A stretch of DNA of 64,000 nt from Buddleja alternifolia (GCA_019426215.1 CM033394.1:24944195-25008194); one strand, 5' to 3'; shown: positions 36,246 to 47,769, numbered from the stretch's first letter. The notes: generated by a model not told the origin, from the letters alone. Numbers and translations are program-made.

Positions 36246-37757
36246 TGTTAGAGTTAGTGCCCAGCGCACCAATTATTGGGCGCCATTCTTTGTAATAGTA
36301 ACTCTAGAGTTGAACAATCGTTTTCTTATAAATAAAGTCAATCTCTTTTTTTATGTGTGGCATGTCTTTATTCTTAAATTAGTTTTTACTTTGGCTTAGA
36401 ATAAAGTCCCGAAGGATCACACATAGCTATGGGACATCATTGCACATTGGGTGTGGCAATGATGGAATATGTCTCGAAGACTGTGATCTTTAAACATTGT
36501 TCCAAGTCGTGAAAGGGTTCATCGAGATAAAGGGATATCGATGAAACCCAAAAGACTTGCTCATATGATGCATACTCTGGTAGAAGTGTATCTCGTTCCA
36601 TAGATACTGGCACAGTGAAAGCCATGCATATATGAGGGTTGTCATTGTGGTAATGGGCGAACTGCACAACCCCATGGAAGTTCCTGAAATGGATTCCCAG
36701 TCGAATGTGGAACTTCCAGTGGTCTTGTAGTATAAGAGTAATCCTTATGGACCTAAGATTTCATTGGATGTCTTATGCGTAACCGTGCATGTTCTTGATT
36801 TGTTACATGATCACTTTAGATGATCGAATATGGGCAAACTCAAACATGCACGTCTTACGTAGTAAGGCACGTGAGAATCAAGAGGAATTTATCTCTGACA
36901 TTAGCCAGTCGGTTAATCTCCTATGGTTACATAGTGAATCGACTTAAGGAATCTTCGGCCGAAGTATGATATCTAAAGAGGCGTAGGGTATCCTCGTTTA
37001 GATAGTTGGTTGGATTTAATTTGACTTGTATTTAATTGATGGGTTGCACCTATAATTAAGTTGAGAAGTCAAAATTAAATCCTAAAGTCCAATTAAATGG
37101 AGTTGACCGATTTGTGAGTGTAAATAGTTTTCCCCTCCTCCAAATCTTCATAGGATAAGGATTACTAGAGAGTTTGCGAGAAAAGAAGTTTCCTTTTCCT
37201 AATAGGACTCTAGGTAATCTTCACCTATAAATAAGAGATGAAGGAGACTAAAATAGATGATAAAAAAAGCTGAAAAATCCGCCCCCCTCTCTTAGACCTA
37301 AAATCGGCCACCTCTCTCCTCTTTCCAACAAGACGTCGTTCTATTCATGTGTTGAATTAAACGACTTAGAAAATATTCCTACCTTTCACATAATCAAGCC
37401 TAAGTTAAACTTTGAATCGTTTTGTTGTCTAACACGCAAGGCAAGACGATTGGTGACTTGAACGAGGTGTGGATACATCTTAGAGGTGCGACGCTTGGAG
37501 CACTCTAAACTGGGAGATACGAAAAACGACGGGCAATTTCTCACCCAAGGGAAATTGTGTGGATTTGCACCACAGGGTTGCTGAGATCCAAAGTACGAGA
37601 TGAAACGAAATTTTTGAAAGGTATAATTTCGTTTACCTCCTTATGAAATTCGACGAACCAATTCCATATTCCTGTTTTCGGGTAGTTGTACGTTTACTTT
37701 TGTAAAATTTTAATTTCCGCTGCCATGAGCCACCCGAGGGAATGAGTCAGCCCAACA
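36246..37757 (+). mobile_element. Solo LTR, copia family 2 (TSD tacat)
   Basis: The 1512-bp unit begins TGTTAGAGTTAGTGCCCAGCG and ends CAGCCCAACA. It has perfect flanking tacat (36241-36245 and 37758-37762) and no internal region. It matches the 5' LTR of copia element B. Because tacat is part of the satellite unit, the duplication is slightly less diagnostic, but both breakpoints are exactly at TG and CA. Confidence 0.85.
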
Positions 37758-38030
37758 TACATATCAATTGACGTAAGAATATATATCAATTAACGTAAGA
37801 ATATATATCAATTGATGTATTAGACATATCAATTGACGTATGTCTTCAAATCAATTGACGTATATCTACATATCAATTGAGGTATGTATTCATATCAATT
37901 GATGTATGAATAAATATCATTTGACGTATGACTGCACATAATTGATGTATGGTTATATTTTAAATGACGTCTATATTATATTAAATGACGTATAGATACA
38001 ACAAAAATGACGTATTGTTCATCTAATAAA
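37758..38030 (-). repeat. Satellite array 2, second part
   Basis: About ten units continue array 2 in the same orientation (atcaattgacgta, atcaattgatgta). They become more diverged towards the right, where aaatgacgta remains. They run into the 3' end of the Ulp1-type transposon gene. Confidence 0.88.
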
Positions 38031-38120
38031 AACGTACCATACAAATAATCCAATACATCATTAACATCAATCAAATAAATCAACTGTTTAATCGTTAATG
38101 ACAATCAATCGCGTCGTCAA

Positions 38121-39623
38121 CTATGCCCTCTGTCTCAGAATGACTGCGGCGATGCTTGCCCGTAAAGAATCTAACCCAACGCTCTGGTGATACGGCCAAA
38201 ATGATTCAGAATCTATGGCAAAACACTCTGCCCCACATGCACACAAAAACCCCACAATCCATCCCCCCTGTTGACAAAAATCCTTCTTTTTTTCCACGGT
38301 TCCCTTGCCAATATCATAACCCAACTTATTTTTCAAATAACTCGAGAAAAACTTAGCCTGCAAAAAGGAATATTCTAATTTAAAATGAAATGTAAACGAA
38401 CTCACAATGAGTATTGCCGCTGCTGATTTCTTCGAAGTCCAGATAGAATTCATGTGTATGAACTTTTTCTCCTTCGTATCAATAACTAGAAGTGTCCAAT
38501 GAAATTCATCGACAATTGGGATCATGATATACCGGCACATGTTCATGACGTCCAGTGTCAGCTTCTATATAGATTTGGTTGAATGTCCAGTCAAGTTATC
38601 AGCAACACCTACATACTAATCTTGATGGACGGACGTGCTTAGTTTGCGTTTCAGAAGACTTCAGTCTATCAAGTGTTAATTTGTTAGTATTTACAATCTA
38701 ACAAAATCCCAACACGTACGATTATTTTTTTAGATTCTTCTACATTGATACCTAAAAATAAGAGGGAGCGTAGAAGAAGCGGTGGCCAACAGTCGTTGAA
38801 ACGACATTATTACACAGAATATCCATGTAGCAATCCACCAAAGACGAGGATAGTGCCTTCCCGAACAATAGATCACAAAACTCTTTGTGACGAAGATCAA
38901 ATACAGGTGCATCCCAAACAGGCACACTACAAATTGAGATTTATCATTATTAGTAGACAGATTAGTTAAAATAAAAAAAAAGATAAGTAATATATTTAGT
39001 ATTTGTACTCCAGCATATCTCCACAAATATAAGCATCAATGATCCGATGATCATCGTCACTTAGGTCAGCCCGCCCTTTGTAGTCCATCCTCCCTTTGTA
39101 CTGCTCAAGGGTATTCTTACTGTCAACTTCATGAGATGATATATCATTGTCATCGACTTCAATTGGAATCAGTACATACATGTCGTAGTCTCAAATGTAG
39201 TATGTTTTCGTGTTAAATGCAGTAAATATTTGCATAAATAAAGTATGTGTTCCTAATAAATGCAGTATACAAAGGCATGTTTAATTTAGTATGGTTTCCT
39301 TATAAATGAGGTACGAAATTGGACTAACCGAAGTATGAGTTCTTACTCATTGATGTATAGAGTACTTCAATTGCAGTATGTAAATTCATGTTTTACCCCG
39401 ATAGTGATTTGTCACAAGTAAGCAAGCCTAATACAGAAGGTATTAATTCTTACTTCTTAGTAATACCAATTTGTTTAATAATGCATGCAGTATATCAATA
39501 GGTTACCTCTTCACACCCGGTACGTTGATGTGTCTTCAAGTCACCAACATCTTCTTCACATTTCTTTTCCTCTTTATCTATCTCTTCCCCTTCAGCCATC
39601 TTTTTCTCTTCCTCACTCTCCGC

Positions 39624-39665
<42 letters not shown>

Positions 39666-41001
39666 GTCTTCATACCTCTCTTTCTTTTCCTCTCTCTCTT
39701 TCCCTTCCTCTCTCTCTGCCTCTTCTTTCTCGTCATCATTCTCTTTCATCACACCAGATTTGCCAACATTCTCCTCCTCTGTTTTTCTTTTCTTCAATTG
39801 AATAAGGGTGTCAATTAGGGCATCACCATCTAAGTCATTGTCCTCAATCATGATTTTTCTTGTTTTATGTAAAAGAACCCTTTTGCCCAGTCGTTCAATT
39901 ACCTTTTTTTCTTGCCTCTTGTTTCAAAGCCGAAATATGATCAACATCAATTGGTGCTTCAATTGGCTTTATAAATTTTTTCTCATCTTTGAAGGTATAC
40001 ATCTCAATAATCTGGTAAGAACATAAAAGTTCAAACTTGCAATGAATTTTTGAGGGAGATTAAACATTGTAAACATACCAATTACCTCATCTGGAGTAAG
40101 TGCTCTAAATTGTCGCGCGGCAGCATCAATGTCGTTAGAGATGATGGTTGTCCCCCACTTAAAAAGTCGTGGGACAGAGCGTACCACGCGTTGACTCCCC
40201 ATGGAGGGCACATACTCATTAACCCAAGCCTAGAATTAAGCAAATAACAATGAGTATTTAGATCTATGCAATTTAATATGGTTTCCAGAAAACATACTTT
40301 ATTTAACTGCAATGCATAACTAATACAACTTACCATAAGTCCAATTGTACATCCATTGATGTATTTCATTTGCCCTGATTTTGTAGTATACTCACAGATT
40401 TGCTGCATCAAGAACGAGTGAACGACGCGCCCCCAAGCATACTCCCCAAGGTATTTCCAATCATCCACGTAAGCAAGCAAAAATCCTGGAGTACAAAAGT
40501 TATTGCAAGTAAATAAAATAGTATAACACACAAAAAGAACATACATCCTAACAAAATCCTCTATATCCGCCTTCGATTTTCTAGAGACTAACTCATACTA
40601 TTTCCTAACAATATTATCCCGCGTCACTTCACTCAATTTACCTTTAAAATATTTACTTAATGTTTTGGACTCCACCAAATTCATTCCAAGTCAACATACT
40701 GACCTAACTCGTGGAGCCCCATCACAATGGAGAATTTGGACACGAGGAATGGAACTTTAATGCCATTACCAAAAACAAATGCCTTACTCTCCCAATGGAA
40801 CATCAGCAATAGTGCCCCAACTCGAGCTAAGTTATGGGACATATTCGGAGTTTTCATGTATGAGAAGAACAGAGTCTTCTTTATTGCTTCTCGGTGCTTT
40901 TCCGACATCAATCGAACTAATTCTTCCATTACTTTACGCAATGTATTCGGGTGGAACCGTGACAAGACATCGTACTCTTTTCTATGATGTTTTTCCGCCA
41001 T
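38121..41001 (-). pseudogene. Transposon gene: DUF1985-like N-terminus and Ulp1-like protease C-terminus
   Basis: Ulp1 proteases cut SUMO-type tags; this fusion type is known from plant Mutator-like elements. The ATG at 41001 (MAEKHHRKEYDV) opens a DUF1985-like/plant-mobile-domain-like part (KTLFFSYMKTP, KVPFLVSKFSIVMGL). Then come YLGEYAWGR, YINGCTIGLM, an intron at 40230-40333 (GT-AG, 104 bp), EYVPSMGSQRV, and a Glu/Arg/Lys-rich stretch (39495-39851). Next are DHRIIDAYICGDML, an intron at 38927-39008 (82 bp), WDAPVFDLRHKEF, and the protease part with FHWTLLVID (His). Damage includes a frameshift after VDLE near 40683, a TAG near 40600, Asn where the catalytic Asp is expected (HMNS), and a frame change at a G6 run in 38250-38280 that puts the motif GMDCGVFVC out of frame. 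Transposase is not seen. Confidence 0.75.
39626..39663. repeat. (CT)n microsatellite inside the Ulp1-type gene
   Basis: About 19 CT units read on the gene strand as alternating Arg-Glu codons within a long charged region. The frame is kept, so length changes by three units would be tolerated. Confidence 0.9.
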
Positions 41002-41580
41002 TTAGACCCTGCAAGGATCAACTAACATAAATGATTAGGGTAAATAAATAGACAAAGCCGAAATTCAGAAATTATCAGCAACCAAAAACTGAAATTAACT
41101 AAATTCGATTCACCTACACTCACAAATCCAAAATTAGAGGTGGAAATTGGATACCCAGGTGGTGGTGGTGTGAGCGATGACAGTGTTATGAGGCTTTCAA
41201 GTGAGAAATTAAAAATTTAGGGAACAAACTTCGGCGAAAATCGAATACCAAGGCGACGACGGCAATGGAGGAAGAAACTGAAGCAAGGCGGAAATCGATT
41301 TTGGGAGAAATTTCCGGCTGGAATTTGAGAAGACAATGAAGAAGGAGGCACCTTGTTGAGAAGAAGAGAACACACAGGTTGAAGGCGGAAAGAAACTGAT
41401 ACTGGTACGCTTATGGGATCACGTGATTTTATGTTCAAGTTAAGGGCGTTTTGTCTTTTCACAGGGGTTAGGGAGCTTAGACAAATTTCAATTAGAAACT
41501 AGGGAGTACAGAGTTGTAAATTAGGAGTAGGGATTGATTTTTAACTTTCAATAGGGTTTAGGGATTTTCCACCAATTTTC
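41002..41580 (-). promoter_or_regulatory. 5' leader and probable promoter side of the Ulp1-type gene
   Basis: On the minus strand the ATG at 41001 is preceded by ccttgcag and then ggtctaa, a plausible 3' splice site of a leader intron. Further upstream are a purine-rich leader (41220-41460) and repeated gttaggg/gtttaggg phrases (41460-41570). I could not find a matching terminal inverted repeat at the other side of the gene, so the element limits remain open. Confidence 0.4.
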
Positions 41581-42827
41581 CCAAAAATATGAAGGACAAA
41601 AGTCTTGTTTTGAGTTTTAAAATAAAAAATATTAAAGACATATTTTACAATGACTACTGATTTTAAATTTTGCATAAAAGTAAATGGAGGAAAGATGTAT
41701 ATTATAGAATTTTTGGTTTTTTTTTTGGCCAATTTGTAAATATTAATGATACGAAAATTAATATTTTGATTCATGAAGTATGTTTATGTTATTTATTTAG
41801 TATTTGGATATTTATCATTGTTATTTAGTAGTTGAATATTTAATATTATCATTTTTTTAATTAGTGAACGAAATTTTAATATTACTAATATTTTGATAGG
41901 ATATTTCAATTTTATAATATTTTAGAATATTATGAAAACAAATACAAAGTTATGCTTTTTAACTAATATATTATGACTATATCAATGAGAGGGCATAAGT
42001 CAATATATATGAATTTTAGGGTTAAATAATGCCAGAAAACAACACAATTCACACCATGTGTAGTACACTCTCTCCGTTAGTTTTTAATGGAAAGGGAGTT
42101 TCGCGCAGGGTTTAATAAAATAGGGAGTGTGATATGGGAGGGTGTTTAGCCATTTGGAACTAACACAGGGGTAAAAAAGTAATTTACCCATAAAAAAAAT
42201 TCAACGAACGAATGATTGAATTGGGAACTAAAGAATCTATTTATAATAGTAAAGTGAAAGGAAGTTCTATCACTTTCTGAAAACGGATTCATATGTAATA
42301 ATGACACCAAATAAGCAATATAACTCTAACAAGTAGCACGATCCAATACTATGGAGTGGAGATAACATGGGCAATTTCTGCGGTTGGTGACACTTCTTAT
42401 AATCCCTCCACTTGTCAATACAAAATAAATGCAAATGGTGATGTAATGAAGCTATAACAATGAACAGTAAGCAGTATTTGATTACACATAATGATTGAAA
42501 GCAACTACAAGTTGAAAGTTCCAGAAAACACAAGCGTCACATTAATTTTCCTCCAACTCTTTTACAGTGATAACATATGGCACGAAGAATGGAAAACATA
42601 TGTATTGTTTTTTATATTACCAATAAAATATATATATATATATATATGTATATATATTGTTTTTTAAAAGACATGATCTAGAATCTAGACGGCACTATCA
42701 ACCCATATATCTTTGTCTCCTTTACTAATTAATAAATGACAATTAAGTGTGACAACATGATGTCCAATCTTAATAGGTTGGATCTAATATAAAAGTGCAT
42801 GTCAAGTTAAATTGAGCATTAAGACCC
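41581..42827. other. AT-rich sequence without recognisable gene
   Basis: No conserved coding frame is visible. A segment at 42000-42190 (ggggtaaaaaagtaatttaccc at its right side) resembles the outer end of a Mutator-type inverted repeat, but no partner was found. A (TA)n run lies at about 42629-42655. Confidence 0.45.
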
Positions 42828-43885
42828 GTTTGGTAACCCTACTATTTTGAGTTTTTATGTTTTTATTTTAAGAAAATCAAAAACAAGAAGTAATAATGTG
42901 TTTGATAAAATTATTTCTGTTTTTTCTTTGTCAAAAACATTTTCAAAATTAATAAAAAAAGTGCAAATACAAAAAAAGTTTTTGCAAAAAATCCCATAAC
43001 AGTTTTTAAATTTTAAAAAAGGTTAATTACATACGACCCTTCTGTGATATGCCTAATTATCAACCTGTCCCCCTATAATAAAAGAATAACAAGAAACACC
43101 CTTATATTTTTTTATAATATACTTACTAACTCCCCCAAGCATTTTTGCTCACAAACGTTTGTATAAATACTGAAATACCTCTATCCTTTTAAGATATTTA
43201 CAGTATATATTTTTTCTTTTATTTTCGATTGAAATAATTATTATTTTTATTTCCTAATTATTTTCTACTTAATTTATTTAATTTTTTTTCTTCTTCACCT
43301 TCTTGCCCGAAACCAAAAACTTAACCTTAATACCATTCCACCAATTTTAATACCAATACTTAGACCATAGTCACCTCCGGCTCTATCCCCAAACTTCTTC
43401 TCCTTTTCCGATTCCACCACCACCTCTTGGAGCCCCACCACCACCACCACCACATCCGGAAACCACCCGCCACATTGCCACCATCACCACATCCAAAAAA
43501 CCCCCACCACCGCCTCCCCTCCTCGCATTCCACTCATCACTGAGCTTGCCGCCACCACCACTAGTTCTTCCGCTGTCTACCCACCACGCCCCACCCTTGT
43601 TCGCCACCGTCGCCTCCCTCTCTATAAAACATACCCACCACCTCATTGCTCGATTTTAGTTCATTTCCTAATTGGATAATCATAAGTTCATAAATCAACT
43701 TTACATGTGTTACCAAATATATTCTTGAGTTTATAATTTCAAATTTCTCTAACATAGGAAAATTTACCAAACATGTTTTGTTAAAAAAAATTTGACAGAA
43801 AAAAAAAAACAAAATAGTATTTTTGTTTACTTTTGCTTGAAAAAACAGAAAAGACTATGGTTGCCAAAACATTTGATTTAGAATG
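42828..43885. mobile_element. Possible hAT-like non-autonomous element
   Basis: The left end cccgtttggtaaccctact and the right end, read inward as ttttggcaaccatagtc, form an imperfect inverted repeat of the GTTTGG.AACC type common in plant hAT MITEs. Both ends continue with T-rich sequence. No convincing 8-bp duplication is seen, so the limits are tentative. The interior holds the C-rich stretch at 43370-43620. Confidence 0.35.
43370..43620. repeat. C-rich CCACCA low-complexity stretch
   Basis: The strand is strongly biased (C-rich, almost no G), with repeated ccaccacc. Minus-strand frames give Gly-rich peptides and plus-strand frames Pro/His-rich ones. Neither has a family motif, so I do not call a gene. 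Confidence 0.7.
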
Positions 43886-44496
43886 TTACTACTTTGATAA
43901 ATTGCAATGACATTGACAACATCTAGGTAGGCACGTTGAATTCACTATTTTAAAATTGGGTTTCATATAGTATTTGATTGATACATACATGCCATCTCTA
44001 TATGATCCACGTCACTTCTATTTGTATTCATCCACCTTATCTCAGTGGTCTTTTGGTATTCACCTGCCCTAGATTTTGAATTTCTCGCGAAAACCTCCCT
44101 TCCTTTAGTCAAAATTTCCAATGAAATCTTATTAAAAGACCAAAGAACTCTATGTCTATTTTTATTAATAAAAACATAATTTACACTCAAAATGTAGAAT
44201 TTATGTTAGTCTTTCGCTTTGTTAGTAGAAGCTTAACTTCAAAGGCATACATGGGTAAACTCATTTTTCAAAATTAAATAAAACTAAAAGTATGTTCAAT
44301 TGCATAAAGTATCCTTATTCTATTATAGGAAAGCAATTCAAACTTTCTAAAGGACAAAAACTTAAATGCAAGCAACGTTTACTCAAAACAAAGAAGTATG
44401 GATTACTTTATGTGTAAAATAAATGCACAATTTTGAAATACATGACATAAAATTTAAGTGACGCACAATATTACATAAAACATAGGCCATTATATA

Positions 44497-44667
44497 GGAA
44501 AATACTTGTATAGACCGGGCTTTGAGCCCCACCCATGCACTATGTGGTCAGAAAAAAAACACATCACATGTTTTCTAATTAAAAAACAAGTGATTTGTGA
44601 TGTGTCTTTTTCCTGGTCACAAAGTGCATGGGTGGGGCCCAAAGCCCTGTCTATACAAGTATTTTCC
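44497..44667. mobile_element. Mutator-like foldback MITE with 9-bp TSD
   Basis: The 171-bp element is almost entirely an inverted repeat. The left arm ggaaaatacttgtatagac pairs with the right arm gtctatacaagtattttcc, and pairing continues for about 75 bp per arm with roughly one mismatch per nine bases. A short loop (attaaaaaac) joins them. Perfect 9-bp duplications cattatata flank it (44488-44496 and 44668-44676), the hallmark length of Mutator-type insertion. Confidence 0.88.
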
Positions 44668-44680
44668 CATTATATAGACA

Positions 44681-44681
44681 A

Positions 44682-44713
<32 letters not shown>

Positions 44714-44740
44714 GTGTGTGTTTATATATATGTGTGTATA
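44681..44740. repeat. Compound (CA)n(TA)n(TG)n microsatellite
   Basis: A CA run is followed by TA and then TG runs, forming a near-palindromic simple repeat directly beside the foldback MITE. Confidence 0.85.
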
Positions 44741-45051
44741 GATATGATATTATGTATTGCAAAAGCATTAAAAATAAATTTCTTCATTTAATTCTACGGT
44801 TTGAAATCGTAATTCGTTCATATTTGTAGAAGTTACTATTTCTTTTTATATTCATTAACATTGATCTAGAAATCTATAAGCCAGTCATGATAGCTTAGAA
44901 TTTTAAATTTAGTATTACACATTTTTTCTTCTTCATCCTCTTTTAAAAAAATCATCCTTTATGAAAATAAATATCAATTATATGGAATGTAATAATAAAG
45001 GATAAGGGTGGTCTTATGGTAATATTTTGTTTGAATTTTTATCAAAGAAAA

Positions 45052-45916
45052 GGGTAAGATATACTTTATACCTCTGAACTATTCACTATGTCTCATTTAA
45101 GACCCTGAACTATCAAATATGATAAAATATTCCCTGAACTATCAAACGTAACAAAATAGTCCGTCGTCTTTAAGGACATGTTTGGCTTTTTTTTTAATTT
45201 ATAAATAGTATAATATGAATGTTATTTTTGAATATTAAGTACTTTAAATATTTTTATATAACTTTATTTTATTTTTAATATGGTAATTATTTAAGGTATA
45301 TTTTTAAAAACTTTTAAGAAGATTAAAAAATATAAAGTTCAAATCAGAATTAGTATCAACTTTTGATATAAAATTTCTACATAAATAATTTTTTAGATAA
45401 AACTACAATTGATTCTTTTTCGCTCTAGAAGGATAAGGACATTAAATCCATAAATTTATTAACCTAAATGTTGGATTTTTTTGGAAAGAAAAGTTGGTGA
45501 AATATTTTTTGATTGAAAAATATTATAAAAGATTTTTTTGGATATAAAGTTTACTTTAAGAAGTTTTTAGTAAATTTCACTTAAGAAACTGATAAAAAAA
45601 TCGGTGTATTATTTTCTGCACAAAAGTGCGTAGAAAATAGTAGCCAAATAGTTAAAAATAGCAAAATTGTAAGTACACAAAAGATTTATTTTATTAAAAG
45701 CAAGTGATAGTATGCAAACTTTTTCAATGGCCATATTGCAGTGGTCAAACTCAATGTCACATCAGCAAGATGGCACAGTAAGCCAAACATGTCCATCAAA
45801 TTGATGGACTATTTTGTTACGTTTAATAGTTCAGGGACTATTTTGTCACATTTGATAGTTCAAGGACCTAAATGAAACAAAGAGAATAATTCAGGAGTAC
45901 AAATTGTATTTTGCCC
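45052..45916. mobile_element. Inverted-repeat DNA element with about 130-bp arms
   Basis: The left arm (45052-45190: cctctgaactattc, ccctgaactatcaaa, aacgtaacaaaatagtcc, gacatgtttggct) is repeated in inverse at 45775-45916. Each arm holds two direct copies of a ctgaactatcaaa..aacaaaatagtcc subrepeat. The outer flanks (caaagaaaa, taacaaaaa) are only similar, so the target duplication is uncertain. The interior is occupied by a copy of the AT-rich family described at 46471. Confidence 0.7.
45190..45590 (-). mobile_element. Partial copy of the 46471 element family, inverse orientation
   Basis: Stretches such as aagaagattaaaaaatat, aaaactacaattgatt, ccataaatttattaacct and gattgaaaaatat occur in the same order as in the reverse complement of 46500-46850. 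The right end (gtttttagtaaatttc) corresponds to the terminal repeat. The other end is not preserved. Confidence 0.6.
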
Positions 45917-46470
45917 TAACAAAAAAGTGAATGGGGAGCTATTTGCCGAAAAATTCAAAAGGCAAGAGGGGTAATCACCAAAAGATCAAACCTCAGAGAA
46001 GGAGGCGCAAATAACTAAAAAACTTACACATATATGGTATGCATATGATAAATGAAAAATGAGTACAAACACATCGTGAAACATAAGATCCTAACAACTA
46101 AATAGGATGTTGCAAAAAATATATGATTAGCTTGAATTCAATTCAATCCATCTTTGGGTTCTTATGTTTTCGTCTTCTTTTTTTTTTAATAAACAATTAA
46201 TTGTACTCTTCCGTATATCAAGATGTAGAATACTAATTAAGTACATTCGTCAGGACTGATTAAGAATTTTTTTTAATTTGAATCAAAGCATATATTCATA
46301 TACATATAAAACAAACTTGTCATAGATACCAACACATAGTTGGGATTCACCACTTATTGATATCTGTCTAATAATATTATTTTAAGACTCCACTCTTTAG
46401 GACAAAACATCATTTGTGGACATCGAGCTTGTCTTGTTTCTCACTTTCTATTTTCATTTATTTATTTTAA

Positions 46471-47084
46471 GAAAAATTACCAAAAACCCTCTAAAATAAA
46501 TTTTTATATCTAAATAAACTCATGATCAAATTTTTCAATCCAAAAAACCTATTCCACCAATTTTTCATTCCAAAAATCCCAGGATTGAGTTAATAAATTT
46601 ATGAATTTAATTGCACTTAGCATTCTTAAATAAAAATTTAATCAATTGTAGTTTTTTATAGAGATTTATTTATTCAAAAAATTTATTTTGATCATTGACT
46701 AAATAATTTTATTTTTAAATTTTTCAAATTTTTATTCTTCTTAAAAAATTAAAAAAATATATTTTTTAGATTATTATCATGGTAAAATAAATTATATAAA
46801 AATATTAATAATACAAATAAAAATATGACTTATTCAATTTATCAATTTGAAAGTTTTTAAACAAAATTCGATAAAAATATCAATTGCGCATTTCTTAACT
46901 TAATAAATGAAGGGTAGTTTAGTCAAAAAAGTTCATAATCTTAACTTTTAGGTTTTTTTTTGAATGAAAAGTTGTTAGAGTGGGTTTTTAAGATTGAAAA
47001 ATATTTTTTGAGTTCTTTTGATATAAAATTTATGCTTTTTTTTTTGGGGGAGTGCGGAGGGGGGCGGGGTTTAGTAATTTTTTC
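46471..47084. mobile_element. AT-rich inverted-repeat element
   Basis: The left arm gaaaaattaccaaaaaccct to about 46590 pairs with the right arm 46935-47084 (gattgaaaaatat, gatataaaattta, gtaattttttc). A G-rich insertion (about 47045-47070) interrupts the right arm. The flanks tttattttaa and tttattttat agree at 9 of 10 bases, but they are low complexity. No coding frame is present. Confidence 0.55.
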
Positions 47085-47527
47085 TTTATTTTATTATTTA
47101 TTTTGGAGAGTTTTAAAATTTAATTTTATTATTTATGAATTTGAAGGCTATTTAAGTTACTTAAAATAGGACAGGTGTTACCCTTTTTGGGGTAGGGTAC
47201 TTGGCACGATGGGCTTGCGTGTCAAGCGGGGCGACGTGTGCCGAGAGTAGGCGGCATTGCCCGAGTGTTGGGCACTGATGTGGTTCGAAATTCACACCAA
47301 GAAAACGTATAAATCAAAATGCGATTTATAATAAAGACTTGAATTTACAAGATGAGTAGAACTGATTAATTTCTATTAACTTTCTTGAGAGAGAATACAA
47401 GTAATATAGTGAAAATTATAATGTGTATGTAAAGAATACAAAAAATGGATCAAATCCTCTTAAATAGGACCTAATGGCCAATTTTTCTTCTTCTTCATGG
47501 TGGTTGGGCCTTTTTTTGGTATAGTGT
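47085..47527. other. Unassigned sequence
   Basis: This contains a short GC-richer stretch (47170-47280) inside AT-rich DNA and no coding frame that I recognise. It may be the far part of the copia-derived region that follows. Confidence 0.4.
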
Positions 47528-47555
47528 GGGGGGGGGGGGGGGGGGGGGGGGGGGG
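47528..47555 (+). repeat. G28 homopolymer
   Basis: A run of 28 G, continuing as aGGGGaGG. It could form a G-quadruplex. Length in runs of this kind is often wrong in assemblies. Confidence 0.8.
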
Positions 47556-47769
47556 AGGGGAGGAAATGGGGATCATATCCCCCATTTTAGGGGGTAGTGG
47601 TTGGACTTTGATTTGGTCCACCTTTATCCCCTCATCAATTGTCCTTCTTGAGGCTCCCTTCGTCTTCTAGCTATCCACGTTCCAACTATCCATTTAATCC
47701 ACCAGTAGCTTGACATAGGAACTTCCAGTAGCTCATATCCTGAATTCCTATTCTGCCTTAGACATCCAT

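Noticed and set aside
34340..38030. Regular short repeats resembling a CRISPR array
   Set aside because: The units are contiguous without unique spacers of constant length, there are no cas genes, and the setting is plant retrotransposon DNA.
39471..39818. Plus-strand Ser/Leu/Phe-rich open frames
   Set aside because: They are readings of the (CT)n and pyrimidine-rich strand opposite the charged exon of the Ulp1-type gene.
42000..42190. Possible Mutator terminal repeat ending in gtaatttaccc
   Set aside because: I could not find an inverse partner or target duplication in the surrounding sequence.
43383..43646. Gly-rich minus-strand open frame
   Set aside because: It is produced by the CCACCA low-complexity stretch, with no start context, domain or neighbour that supports a gene.
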